From Demequina activiva (GTDB lineage: Bacteria > Actinomycetota > Actinomycetes > Actinomycetales > Demequinaceae), in the NCBI RefSeq assembly GCF_016862815.1, contig NZ_BONR01000002.1, positions 124,001 through 188,000 of the forward strand: a stretch of 64,000 nucleotides of DNA, read 5' to 3'. The position numbers were made by a program, and so were the translations under genes. Below the pieces are notes generated by a model. The model made no database searches, was not told the DNA's origin, and saw nothing but the letters and a program-made list of their open reading frames with translations. Shown here piece by piece: positions 19,271-29,348 of the stretch (position 1 is the stretch's first letter; each line of letters opens with the position of its first letter).

Positions 19271-19540
19271 GTGACTGATGTGTCTGCTGATGACACCCGT
19301 GCGACGACAACCAAGCCCCGGCGCTTGATCACCCTTCGGGAGCTGGAACACCGCCTCGACAGGCTCGAACGACTCCAGGAGCTCGATCGCCGCGCCGCGG
19401 CCGCCGCGTGCCCGCACGGCGGGGCGCCACACGACCGGACCGCGCCTGGCCCTGGCACCACCGTGATCTTCTCGGACGAGGTGTGCGACGAGTGCGGCGC
19501 ACAGTCCGCTCAGCCCGCTCAGCCCGCTCAGCCCGCTTGA
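19271..19540 (+). CDS. Small protein with Cys pairs and repeat tail
   Basis: An 89-residue hypothetical protein. GTG 19271 is preferred, with GAGGAG at 19261-19266; an in-frame ATG at 19253 is possible. The N-terminal part has a charged helix LRELEHRLDRLERLQELDRR. It is followed by CPHG and CDECG, which could form a small zinc site. The last 12 residues are QSAQPAQPAQPA, encoded by a 9-base tandem repeat. Function unknown. Confidence 0.6.
   Translation: MTDVSADDTRATTTKPRRLITLRELEHRLDRLERLQELDRRAAAAACPHGGAPHDRTAPGPGTTVIFSDEVCDECGAQSAQPAQPAQPA
19502..19537 (+). repeat. 9-base tandem repeat, four copies
   Basis: CAGCCCGCT occurs three times in a row (19511-19537), preceded by CAGTCCGCT (19502-19510). 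It encodes the C-terminal Gln-Pro-Ala units of the preceding gene and ends at its TGA, so copy-number change would lengthen the tail without a frameshift. Confidence 0.9.
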
Positions 19541-19561
19541 GGCTATCGTCCTCGTGATCGT

Positions 19562-20227
19562 CTAGCCGTCCACCTCGACCACGCGGTGCTGGTACGCCCA
19601 CACCACGGCCTGCAGGCGGGAGCGCACGCCGATCTTGGGCAGCATGCGCGAGATGTGCGACTTCACGGTGGACACCTCGAGCACCAGCTCACGCGCGATG
19701 TCCTCGTTGGACATGCCCTGTGCGAGCAGTAGCAGGATGTCGAGTTCGCGTGGTGACAGCAGCTCCGATCCTTGCGCGACAGTGACCGGCTGAGCCTGGC
19801 GGCGACGCGAGAACTCGCGAATGACCATGCGAGTGAGGCTGCCGTCGAGGGTGCCGTTGCCGGCCGCGACCGAGCGCACGGCGGCCAGGATGTCCGCCGG
19901 CTCGGAGTCCTTGAGCATGAAGCCAGAAGCGCCGGCCTCGAGCGCCGCGAACACGTAGTCGTCGATCGCGAAGGTGGTCAGGATCAGCACCGGGACCTGT
20001 CGCTCTGCGGCAGGGTCGCACAGCTCCTTGGTGACGCTGATGCCGTCACGGCCAGGCATGCGCACGTCTACGCAGGCGACGTCCGGGCTCAACTCGCGCG
20101 CCATCTCGACCGCCTGGTCGCCGTCCGCGGCCGTGCCCACCACCTCGAGGTCGGGCTCGGCGCCCAGCAGGGCGGCAAGGCCGGCCCGCACCAGGCCCTG
20201 GTCGTCGGCGATCAGCACGCGGATCAT
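19562..20227 (-). CDS. NarL/LuxR-family response regulator
   Basis: A 221-residue two-domain regulator. The receiver domain (about 1-120: IRVLIADDQGLVRAGL acidic pair, phospho-acceptor Asp in SPDVACVDVRMPGRDG, Lys in FMLKDSEP) is followed by a LuxR-type helix-turn-helix (about 155-215, LSPRELDILLLLAQGMSNEDIARE and VKSHISRMLPKIGV). It is the cognate partner of the kinase upstream, with an ATGA overlap. Target genes cannot be told from the sequence. Confidence 0.93.
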   Translation of the reverse strand: MIRVLIADDQGLVRAGLAALLGAEPDLEVVGTAADGDQAVEMARELSPDVACVDVRMPGRDGISVTKELCDPAAERQVPVLILTTFAIDDYVFAALEAGASGFMLKDSEPADILAAVRSVAAGNGTLDGSLTRMVIREFSRRRQAQPVTVAQGSELLSPRELDILLLLAQGMSNEDIARELVLEVSTVKSHISRMLPKIGVRSRLQAVVWAYQHRVVEVDG

Positions 20228-21522
20228 GGCGCCTCTCCTGGGATGGCGTCGGATGCGGGCGCGGCTACCGGGGTGGGCGCGGTCTCGCGGGGGATGCTCA
20301 GCCGTACCCGCCAGCCGCCGTCCTCGGTGGGGCCGTACGTGAGCGCGGACCGCGTGAGCGCCGCGCGCTCCTCCATGCCGCGCAGCCCGAAGCCGCCCGG
20401 CCCATCGCTCGAGGTCTCAGCGCCGGCCGAGCCCGGGCCGTTCGTGACCACCACCTCGAGAGCGTCGCCCGCATCGCGCAGCTCGATGGCGCATCGGCCG
20501 CCCGGCGCGTGTCGCGCCGCGTTCGCGAGCGCCTCCTGCACGGTCCGGTAGGCAGCGAACTGGGACAGAGGGCCGATGCCGTGGGCGAGATCGCGCACCG
20601 ACGCGCCCTGAGGGAGGCGCAACTCGACGTCGCGGCCGCGCTGTGTGGCCTCCGGCACGAGGGTCTCCAGCCCGGCGAGGGACTCGACAGCCGTGGAGAC
20701 GTCACCGTCCTGGCGCAGCAACGCGACCAGGCCGCGCAGTTCGTCCAGCAGCGTGCGCGTCTGGGCCCGGACATCGGCCAGGCCCTGCTTGGCCGTGGCC
20801 GGATCGGTGTCGATCTGCTGCGAGATTGCGGAGGACATCAGCGCGATGCCGGACAGGTGATGCGCGGCAATGTCGTGCAGCTCGCGGGCGATGGCCGTAC
20901 GCTCCGCCGCCAGCGCCGCCTCCGTGCGTGCCTCCAGTTCGCCCGCAAGCGCCGTAGCCTCACGCTCGCGGGAGGTGCGGACCTGCGCGCGGGCGTTCAC
21001 CGCGGCGGCGATCCCGGTCGGCACGCCCACCACCACCACGGCCTGTGCCACCGCGGCGGCGACGGGCACCAGCGCGCCCTCGTCGAGCCGCAGGTTCGCG
21101 ATCGCGCCGGCTGCTGCCGTCAGCGCGGCCGTGATCGCCCAAGGTGTCCACGTCTCGCTGACGCCGGTCTCGCCGGAGCTGCGGTGCCGCGTGGCCGCGT
21201 AGCTCGCGGCGATCACAGCGAGCAACGGGACGCTCGACGCGTCCCCCAAGCCCACTGCGGCCACGGCGAGCGCGAGCGCGCCCATCGCCACCAGCACGTG
21301 CCCCGGCGCCGAGCTCAGCCACGCCAGTCGCGCCCCCTGGACGATCACGGCGAGGACCGCGAACCACCACTGCCAGTCGCCGGGCCGTGGCATCGTGATC
21401 GCCGTTTCGGGATCCACGCTGGACAGCGCCGGCAACAGCAGCAGCATGGCCAGCGCCAGCGCGGTGACGGTCGCGCTGAGCGTCACATCGCGGCGCTCCG
21501 GGGCGCGTGGCGCGAAGGTCAT
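20224..21522 (-). CDS. Sensor histidine kinase, NarL-partner (HisKA_3) type
   Basis: A 432-residue membrane kinase. The N-terminal half has about five to six hydrophobic segments (about 15-190) with little outside the membrane. The dimerisation/phosphoacceptor region carries ERTAIARELHDIAAHHLSGIAL, with the conserved His in RELHD, and the ATPase domain shows HAPGGRCAIEL and DGPGGFGLRGMEERAA. The compact membrane sensor suggests an envelope or membrane-embedded signal. It is coupled to the response regulator at 19562-20227. Confidence 0.92.
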   Translation of the reverse strand: MTFAPRAPERRDVTLSATVTALALAMLLLLPALSSVDPETAITMPRPGDWQWWFAVLAVIVQGARLAWLSSAPGHVLVAMGALALAVAAVGLGDASSVPLLAVIAASYAATRHRSSGETGVSETWTPWAITAALTAAAGAIANLRLDEGALVPVAAAVAQAVVVVGVPTGIAAAVNARAQVRTSREREATALAGELEARTEAALAAERTAIARELHDIAAHHLSGIALMSSAISQQIDTDPATAKQGLADVRAQTRTLLDELRGLVALLRQDGDVSTAVESLAGLETLVPEATQRGRDVELRLPQGASVRDLAHGIGPLSQFAAYRTVQEALANAARHAPGGRCAIELRDAGDALEVVVTNGPGSAGAETSSDGPGGFGLRGMEERAALTRSALTYGPTEDGGWRVRLSIPRETAPTPVAAPASDAIPGEAP

Positions 21523-21678
21523 GTGCCTAGGTTCTCACGGGGTGTCCATGGTGCGACGTCCCAGGTTCTGTATGACCCCGTCGAAACGATCGGGAAGATA
21601 CCTCGGCCTTTGTGCGTTGACGACGGCGACCCGACCACCACGGTCCCATCGATGGGGCCGCGACAGATTGGAAACACC

Positions 21679-21834
21679 GTGATCATTCTTGGTCTGATTC
21701 TCTTCCTGATCGGCGTTCTCGCGTCGATCCCGATCCTGACGACCATCGGAATCGTGCTCCTCGTGGTCGGCCTCGTCCTGCTGCTCCTCGGCCGCTCCGG
21801 CCGCAGCCTTGGCGGGCGAAAGCACTGGTTCTGA
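21679..21834 (+). CDS. DUF6131-type small membrane protein
   Basis: A 51-residue protein made of two hydrophobic segments (VIILGLILFLIGVL and ILTTIGIVLLVVGLVLLLLG) and a basic tail RSGRSLGGRKHWF. This matches the short actinobacterial family DUF6131 in pattern and length. GTG start with GGAAA eight bases upstream. Function unknown. Confidence 0.7.
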   Translation: MIILGLILFLIGVLASIPILTTIGIVLLVVGLVLLLLGRSGRSLGGRKHWF

Positions 21835-21877
21835 ACCACCCCTGACTTCCCCAGCCACGTCGTGAGACTCCGCTGAC

Positions 21878-21923
21878 CACGAGGCGGGCTCCGCAGGGAC
21901 ATCCCTGCAGGGCCCGCCTCGTG
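21878..21923. terminator. Bidirectional terminator
   Basis: CACGAGGCGGGC (21878-21889) pairs over 12 bp with GCCCGCCTCGTG (21912-21923), with an inner stem GCAGGG/CCCTGC. It lies between the converging genes ending at 21834 and 21958, so it can serve both strands. Confidence 0.8.
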
Positions 21924-21957
21924 CTGTGTCCGGGTGCGGGACCGGGAGCCGGCGCGG

Positions 21958-22827
21958 CTACTCGGCGCTCGCGCGGTAGGCGGCCGCCATGTCCTCGTTG
22001 CCGTAGCCGGCCGCGACGGCGCGAGCGAAGCGCTCGGCCGCCGCCTCGGCGCCGTCCAGCCGCACGCCGTGGGCGGTCGCCGCGGCCACGATCAGTTCCG
22101 CGTCCTTGCCGGCCGCCGCGACCGAGAAGCTCGGGGGAGTGAGCGCATCGTCCAGGATGAGGCCCGCCTTGGCTCGCAGGTACCCGCTGTCGAGCGGTCC
22201 GCCCTCGATCAGGTCGAGGAACTGGCGCGGGTCCACGCCCAGCGCCTGCGCCAGCGCGACCATCTCGCCCGCGGCGTTCGACACGGCGATCACCCAGCTG
22301 TTGGCCACGAGCTTGAGGCGCGTGGAGGCGGCCGATGCGCCATCGAGCCCCGTCCAGACCGTGCGGCTTCCCACGGCCTCCAGCACGGGCGCGAGGGTCG
22401 CCCGGACGTTCTCCGGCCCGGCGGAGAGCACCGTGAGCTGACCCGCCTCCGCGGGAGCGCGCGTGCCGAGCACGGGGGCGTCGACGAAGGTCACGCCGTG
22501 TCGCTGGGCAAGCGCGGCGAAGTCGGGCACCTCGTCCACGCCCACCGTCGTGCACTGCAGCCAGACGGCGCCTTGCCGCATCGCGGGAGCGGCCTCCTCC
22601 ATCACCTCGCGCACCGCCGGGCCGTCGAAGAGCATGGTGAGCACCACATCGGCCCTAGCGACTGCATCGGCCGCCATCTCGACCACGATCGCGCCGTCCG
22701 CCTCGAGCGGGCGCGCGCGCTCGACAGTGCGGTTCCAGACGGTGACGTCCAGCCCCGCGCGCGCGAGGTTGCGCGCCATGGCCGCGCCCATGATGCCGGT
22801 GCCGAGGACTGCGATGGAGATGCTCAT
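21958..22827 (-). CDS. NAD(P)-dependent beta-hydroxyacid dehydrogenase family protein
   Basis: A 289-residue dehydrogenase of the 3-hydroxyisobutyrate/6-phosphogluconate-like superfamily. The Rossmann motif is GTGIMG (9-14) and the substrate loop DAPVLGTRAPAEAGQLTVLSAGP replaces the usual DAPVSGG. The catalytic Lys is in STRLKLVANSW and the C-terminal helical domain follows. Substrate unknown. It stands alone between the terminator and the divergent kinase. Confidence 0.85.
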   Translation of the reverse strand: MSISIAVLGTGIMGAAMARNLARAGLDVTVWNRTVERARPLEADGAIVVEMAADAVARADVVLTMLFDGPAVREVMEEAAPAMRQGAVWLQCTTVGVDEVPDFAALAQRHGVTFVDAPVLGTRAPAEAGQLTVLSAGPENVRATLAPVLEAVGSRTVWTGLDGASAASTRLKLVANSWVIAVSNAAGEMVALAQALGVDPRQFLDLIEGGPLDSGYLRAKAGLILDDALTPPSFSVAAAGKDAELIVAAATAHGVRLDGAEAAAERFARAVAAGYGNEDMAAAYRASAE

Positions 22828-22862
22828 GCGCCCATCGTGGCACGGCGCGCTAGCGTCCTGTC

Positions 22863-23330
22863 ATGACGACGCTGCACCTCCTGACAGGCCTCCCAGGCTC
22901 CGGCAAGACCCACTACGCCGCGCAGCTCCTCGCGCGCGAGTCCGGCCGCCACGTCGCGATGGACGATGCGGTGCTGGCGCGCGGCCTCAGCCTCGTCGAC
23001 TACGAGGCTCGCTTCGCGCTGCAGCCGGAGGTCGAGGCCACCATCCCGCCGCTGCTGGCGAGCGGGGTGACGGTGGTGGCCGAGTTCGGCTCGTGGTCGC
23101 GGGAGGAGCGGGACCGCCTGCGAGCGCTCGCCCACGGCACCGGCGCCCGCACCGTGCTGCACTTCGTGGACATGCCCGTGGACGTCTGCATCGCGCGGGT
23201 GCTCCAGCGCGGCGGCGACGATGCGCAGGCGCTCGCGGATACCGTGCTGCGCGACTCCGCGCACCTGTACGAGCGGCCCACCGAGGACGAGGGCGCCGCC
23301 TACGACGCGTTCGAGATCGTGCGCGGCTGA
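22863..23330 (+). CDS. Small P-loop kinase/ATPase
   Basis: A 155-residue protein with Walker A GLPGSGKTHYAAQLL at the N-terminus and an AAA_33/zeta-toxin-like kinase pattern: DD in HVAMDDAVLARG, a central strand VTVVAEFGSWSREERDRLR, and VLHFVDMPVDVCIARVLQR. Its likely activity is phosphorylation of a small molecule or nucleic-acid end. No antitoxin gene lies beside it, so I do not call it a toxin. TAGCGT is six bases before the ATG (leaderless). Confidence 0.78.
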   Translation: MTTLHLLTGLPGSGKTHYAAQLLARESGRHVAMDDAVLARGLSLVDYEARFALQPEVEATIPPLLASGVTVVAEFGSWSREERDRLRALAHGTGARTVLHFVDMPVDVCIARVLQRGGDDAQALADTVLRDSAHLYERPTEDEGAAYDAFEIVRG

Positions 23331-23416
23331 CGTCATCGGTGACGCGCGCATCGCCACGCGGTGGGACTGGCGGCGCGACGGCGGGCGATGTCAGACCCCC
23401 CTGTTTGACTGTTCTC

Positions 23417-24955
23417 ATGGCCAATGACACGGCAGAGATCGAGCGGGTGAGCACCCTCCTGGGCGAGCTCGCCGCGCGCGATGTCTCCGGCCTGTCCACG
23501 GACGTGCTGCTGGCGCAGAACGCGGCGATCGCGAGGCTCGAGCGCCTCGTGGGTGCGCTCGGCTCGCGCTATGCGGGCGAGATCGCGCGCCGCTCCGCGC
23601 CCGAGCTTCCCGGCGGCGGCCTCGCGCGGCGCACCGGTCAGGGCAACGCCGCGACGCTCGTGTCGACGGTCCGCGGCGGCACCGTGGCGGGCGCCAAGCG
23701 CTCGATCAGCGCCGGTGGCGCCTTCTTCCCGGCCGATGCGCCTGCTGGGCTCGGCGGTGAGAGGGCCGATGCGCCGGCCAAGGCTCCGGCACCCCGGTAC
23801 CCGGCGGTCGCTCGGGCCTCGGTGACGGGGGAGCTGTCGGTGGATGCGGCAGGCCTGATCGTGGACGGACTCGACAAGGTTCGCGCGCACGTCGAGGCCG
23901 CAGTGCTGGCGGAGGTCGAGGAGCGGCTGGTCACGCGAGCGGTGACCATGAGCGCCCACGACGTGCGCAAGATGGTGCTGCGCGCCCTCGCCCGGGTGGA
24001 CCGCGTCGCGCACGAGCGCCGCGAGCGCGAGCAGCACGAGGCGCGCTACCTGTGGTGGAAGCAGGACCACGAGGGCACGGTGGTGATCCACGGCCAGATG
24101 GACGCGGTCACGGCCGCGCCGGTCATCGCGGTCCTCGAGCAGATGACCACACGCGACGTGCGCCGGCAGGGCCGCGACCACGGTGAGGACGGCGAGGGCC
24201 GCACGCCGGACGGGAGGACCGTTGGCCAGATGCGCGTCGACGCCCTCCACGACCTCGCGCGCCACGCGCTCGGGTGCACGGAGACCACGCGCTCGGGGGT
24301 GCGCACGTCGATCGTGGTCCGCATGTCGCTCAACGACCTCCGCACCGGTGACGGGCAGGGCAGCATCGACGGGATCGACCAGCCGGTGTCGGTGCGCGAG
24401 CTCCGCCGCCTGGCAGGCGACGCCGGAGTGATCCCGCAGGTGCTCGCCGGGGACGGCGCGGTGCTGGACATGGGGCGCACGGTGCGGCTGTTCACCGCCG
24501 CTCAGCGGCTCGCGCTCCTGGAACGAGACGGAGGGTGCGCCAAGTGCCACGCCCCGCCCGAGCACTGCGAGGCGCACCACATCGAGTGGTGGGATCACGG
24601 AGGCCGCACGGACCTCGCGAACGGCGTGATGCTCTGCACCCGCTGCCACCACGACGTGCACCGTCAGGGCTGGGAGATCCGCGCGAGCGCGACCGCCGTG
24701 ACCTTCATCCCGCCGCCACACCTCGACCAGGGGAGAGCTCCGTCTCCGGGAGGGACGCGAGCGCTCGACATCGACATCCCGCCGCCGCCGGACATCCGCT
24801 GGCCAGAGGTCACCCCGGAGGACGAGGCGATGGTGCGCGCCTGGGTCGCCGCCGACCGAGCCGCCAGGGGAGAGCCCAGGGGAGAGCCCTGGGAAGAGCA
24901 GTACGCAGCGATGCGGGTAGTTGCTGCGTGGCACGAGGAGCGAGCAGAGGCGTAG
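23417..24955 (+). CDS. DUF222/HNH endonuclease domain protein (13E12-like)
   Basis: A 512-residue protein with a long helical DUF222 region (about 1-330) and a C-terminal HNH nuclease (about 370-425): CAKCHAPPEHCEAHHIEWWD and NGVMLCTRCHHDVHRQGW, with zinc Cys pairs and catalytic His present. Such genes are multicopy in actinobacteria, and the mycobacterial 13E12 repeats belong here; their role is unsettled. TGTCAGACCCCC lies 17-28 bases upstream of the ATG, a motif I recall from this gene type. The coding end carries a 12-base duplication. Confidence 0.88.
   Translation: MANDTAEIERVSTLLGELAARDVSGLSTDVLLAQNAAIARLERLVGALGSRYAGEIARRSAPELPGGGLARRTGQGNAATLVSTVRGGTVAGAKRSISAGGAFFPADAPAGLGGERADAPAKAPAPRYPAVARASVTGELSVDAAGLIVDGLDKVRAHVEAAVLAEVEERLVTRAVTMSAHDVRKMVLRALARVDRVAHERREREQHEARYLWWKQDHEGTVVIHGQMDAVTAAPVIAVLEQMTTRDVRRQGRDHGEDGEGRTPDGRTVGQMRVDALHDLARHALGCTETTRSGVRTSIVVRMSLNDLRTGDGQGSIDGIDQPVSVRELRRLAGDAGVIPQVLAGDGAVLDMGRTVRLFTAAQRLALLERDGGCAKCHAPPEHCEAHHIEWWDHGGRTDLANGVMLCTRCHHDVHRQGWEIRASATAVTFIPPPHLDQGRAPSPGGTRALDIDIPPPPDIRWPEVTPEDEAMVRAWVAADRAARGEPRGEPWEEQYAAMRVVAAWHEERAEA
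24866..24889 (+). repeat. 12-base tandem duplication in the HNH gene
   Basis: AGGGGAGAGCCC occurs twice in a row (24866-24877, 24878-24889), giving RGEPRGEP near the C-terminus. In frame, so it only changes length. Confidence 0.85.
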
Positions 24956-25028
24956 CAGGGCGCGCCCGTCCGGGTGGTAGAGCGCCCCGGCCCGGTTCAC
25001 CTGCGGGTGGCTTGCCCGATCAGCGGCT

Positions 25029-25064
25029 GGAACTGCCGGTGGAACTGCCGGTGGAGCTACGGCT
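25029..25064. repeat. 12-base tandem repeat at the 3' end of the maltokinase gene
   Basis: GGAACTGCCGGT is present twice (25029-25040, 25041-25052), then a degenerate unit GGAGCTACGGCT (25053-25064) that runs into the maltokinase stop. The rest of the 24956-25062 gap between converging genes shows nothing else clear. Confidence 0.8.
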
Positions 25065-26375
25065 AGAGCAGCCGCTCGAGCGCCCGCAGCGGAATCTGCA
25101 CCCAGTCGGGCCGATAGTTGGACTCGTAGACCACCTCGTACAGCGCCTTGTCGATCTCGTACGCATGCAGCAGTGCCGCGGCCGCGGGGGAGTCCTCGTA
25201 GCCGTAGCCGCGCAGGAACGCGTTGCGGTTGCGCCGCACCCAGTCGTCGATGAACGCCGTGTCCTCGATGCCGTTGACGATCGCCACGGAGTGCGCCGCG
25301 TAGTCGAGCGACCGCAGCAGGCCCGCGACGTCCCGCGCCGCGGCATCCAGCCGCACGCGGTCCTCGAGAGGCTGAGCCGGCTCGCCCTCGAAGTCGATGA
25401 TCTTCCAGCCGTTGGTGGTGCGCAGCGTCTGGCCCAGATGGAAGTCACCGTGCACGCGCTGCACCTCGATGGGTGCGGCATCCTCGAGCGCCGCATACGC
25501 GTCCCGAGCGCGCGGTGCGAATGCGGCGACGTTCTCGTGCATCGTCACCGCGGTGTCCGCACGTGCATGGAATCGCGCCACCAGGGCGGATACGTCCTCC
25601 GCCCCCCAGGTGGCCGTGCCCAGCGCCTCGCGCATCTCCCGGTGCACCACGGCCAGCGTGGCGCCCAGGCGCTCCGACTCGCCGGCATAGTCGCCGCCGG
25701 CCTCGCGCGCCCGCACCTCGTCGTCCTGGAGTGCACGCACGCTCGTGCGCGCCGTGTCCCAGCCGTCCGTGGCAGACCGCTCGAACACGCCGGCCATCGC
25801 GAGGTCGATGTCCCCCGCGGAGATCCAGCCCAGCAGCGGCGAGATCTGCTCGGAGCCCATGCGCGTGAGCGCGGCCTGGATCTCGATGTCAGGGTTGCGC
25901 CCCGGCGCGAGCTTGCGGAAGAACTTCACCAGCGCATCGCCCACGATCACCGACGTGTTGGACTGCTCGGCGGACAGCAGCACGGAGCTCTCGGGGTCCT
26001 CGAGCGCGAATCCCTCGAGACGCTCGTACGCGAGCCCCGCCGGCGCATCGGCCGTGTCCGAGAACCCGCGCAGCAGCAGCGCGCGTGCCTCCGGGTCATG
26101 CATCGCGTCGTACACGTAGAGCACCTGGCCGTCCAGCGTCGTGGCTCCCACGAAGCCATATGACAGATCCTCGCGAGGCTGCTGGCGGTAGGACAGCGGC
26201 ACGTTGAACAGCGCCCCGGCCTGGACCAGCTCGAAGCGCACTCCCACCCCGGAGGCGGGGTCGCTCAGCCACGGCAGCTCGTGCACCGACTCGATGGCGA
26301 CCTGCTCGCCGCCCTGACCGGACCAGCGCTGACGAGCGATGTACGCGGCCAGCTCGTCACGTTCCATCCACTGAC

Positions 26376-26379
<4 letters not shown>
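25063..26379 (-). CDS. mak: Maltokinase
   Basis: A 438-residue ATP-dependent kinase making maltose 1-phosphate, the donor precursor for GlgE-type alpha-glucan synthesis. The N-terminal cap domain carries [22 protein letters not shown]. The kinase lobe carries [11 protein letters not shown] (about 309, catalytic Asp) and KIIDFEGEP (metal-binding Asp). The start ATG overlaps the treS stop (ATGA). The pair converts trehalose to maltose to maltose 1-phosphate; glgE and glgB are not in the window. Confidence 0.92.
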
Positions 26380-28070
<1,691 letters not shown>

Positions 28071-28204
28071 GTCCCCAACGTATGCAGGTATCTCCTCAGA
28101 TGCCAGGGCGAAGGGCCGACAGGCGCCGTTTTGGGGTCGCAACGAGCCGAACGCACCCCGGCGCCCAGGTCGCGCTCGCGCGACCGACGGGCGATGCTGG
28201 AGGG

Positions 28205-28534
28205 ATGGCGAAGCTCACCATCCCCGAACCCGTCGCGTCCTTCATCGATGCGGTCAACCGGCACGACGAGGAGGCGTTCCTCGACGCGTTCGTCGCCGGC
28301 GGCTACGTCGACGACTGGGGCCGCACGTTCCACGGTCGGGACCAGCTCAAGGCGTGGAGCGACACGGAGTTCATCGGCGCGCACGGCACCCTGACGCCGC
28401 GCGAGGTGGACATCGAGGGCGACGTCATCACGGTGAAGGGCGACTGGGAGGCCACGCACGCGAACGGATTCTCGAGCTTCGAGTTCGTGCCCGAGGACGG
28501 CTCGATCGCGTCCCTGACCATCCGGGAGGGCTGA
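28205..28534 (+). CDS. NTF2-like (SnoaL-type) small protein
   Basis: A 109-residue protein with the cone-shaped NTF2-like pattern: helix [21 protein letters not shown], then strands with [29 protein letters not shown]. Function unknown; members range from isomerases to binding proteins. The ATG at 28205 follows GGAGGG. Confidence 0.78.
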   Translation: MAKLTIPEPVASFIDAVNRHDEEAFLDAFVAGGYVDDWGRTFHGRDQLKAWSDTEFIGAHGTLTPREVDIEGDVITVKGDWEATHANGFSSFEFVPEDGSIASLTIREG

Positions 28535-28581
28535 GAGCGCGTGGGTGAGGGTCGAAGCAGCCCACCCTCGTGGAGGAACCC

Positions 28582-29334
28582 GTGAGACGCACCGCACGCT
28601 CCCTCGTCGCCGTCGCCCTCGCAGCCGCGCTCACCGCGGGCCTCGACGGCTGTGACAGCCTCCCGGAGATCGACCCCTCACGACTGCCCGACATCACCAG
28701 CGTGCCGCTTCCCACGGACACGGCCGGCCCCGCGCCGGAGCCCACCGCGCCTGAGCCCACCGAGGCGGTGACCGAGGAGCCGGAGCCCGTCCCCACGGAG
28801 ACCGACACGGAGGAGCCCGAGCCGGAGCCTACCGCGACCGCCGCGCCGTCCGAGGAGCCCGCGGAGGAGCCCGCCGCGGAGGAGGACGCGACCGTATGGT
28901 GGCCGTGGGTCCTGGCCGCCCTCGTGGCGCTGGTGATCATCGTGGCGATCTGGCGGTTCCGGCAGAGGCGTCGCGCCTGGGACAAGCGGCTGTCGCACGC
29001 CGCTGGTGAGATGTCGTGGCTCGAGGAGTCGCTGATTCCGCAGGTCCTGTCCAAGCCCAGCGCCGCCGAGGCGTCAACGCTGTGGCGGGCGGCCCGCCCC
29101 CGGGTCCTCGAGCTCGATCGCGAGCTCCACGACCTGGGCCAGAGCGGCCCCACCGATGCGCGCACCGCTGCCGCCGGCGAGGGCTCGCAGGTGCTGGGCG
29201 GGCTCGCCGCCGCCGTGGATGCCGAGACCTCGACCGAGCCCGGCATGGGCGCCGATGCGCTGCGAGCGTCCCGCGCTCAGCTCGACCAGGCACGGGCTCA
29301 GGCGCGCGGGTGGATCGAGGAGGTGCGGCGGTAG
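28582..29334 (+). CDS. Exported membrane protein with acidic Pro/Glu-rich linker
   Basis: A 250-residue protein. The GTG at 28582 is chosen because GGAGGA (28571-28576) lies six bases upstream and it begins a signal sequence, VRRTARSLVAVALAAALTAG. The following LDGC resembles a lipobox but with Asp at -2, so lipidation is doubtful. About 35-100 is a Pro/Glu/Thr linker, then comes one transmembrane helix (about 110-130, VWWPWVLAALVALVIIVAIW) and a cytoplasmic helical domain. No recognised family. Confidence 0.7.
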   Translation: MRRTARSLVAVALAAALTAGLDGCDSLPEIDPSRLPDITSVPLPTDTAGPAPEPTAPEPTEAVTEEPEPVPTETDTEEPEPEPTATAAPSEEPAEEPAAEEDATVWWPWVLAALVALVIIVAIWRFRQRRRAWDKRLSHAAGEMSWLEESLIPQVLSKPSAAEASTLWRAARPRVLELDRELHDLGQSGPTDARTAAAGEGSQVLGGLAAAVDAETSTEPGMGADALRASRAQLDQARAQARGWIEEVRR

Positions 29335-29348
29335 GCGAGGGGCGCTCC

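Noticed and set aside
22863-23330. Zeta-toxin of a toxin-antitoxin pair
   Set aside because: The P-loop kinase pattern is similar, but no short antitoxin gene lies beside it.
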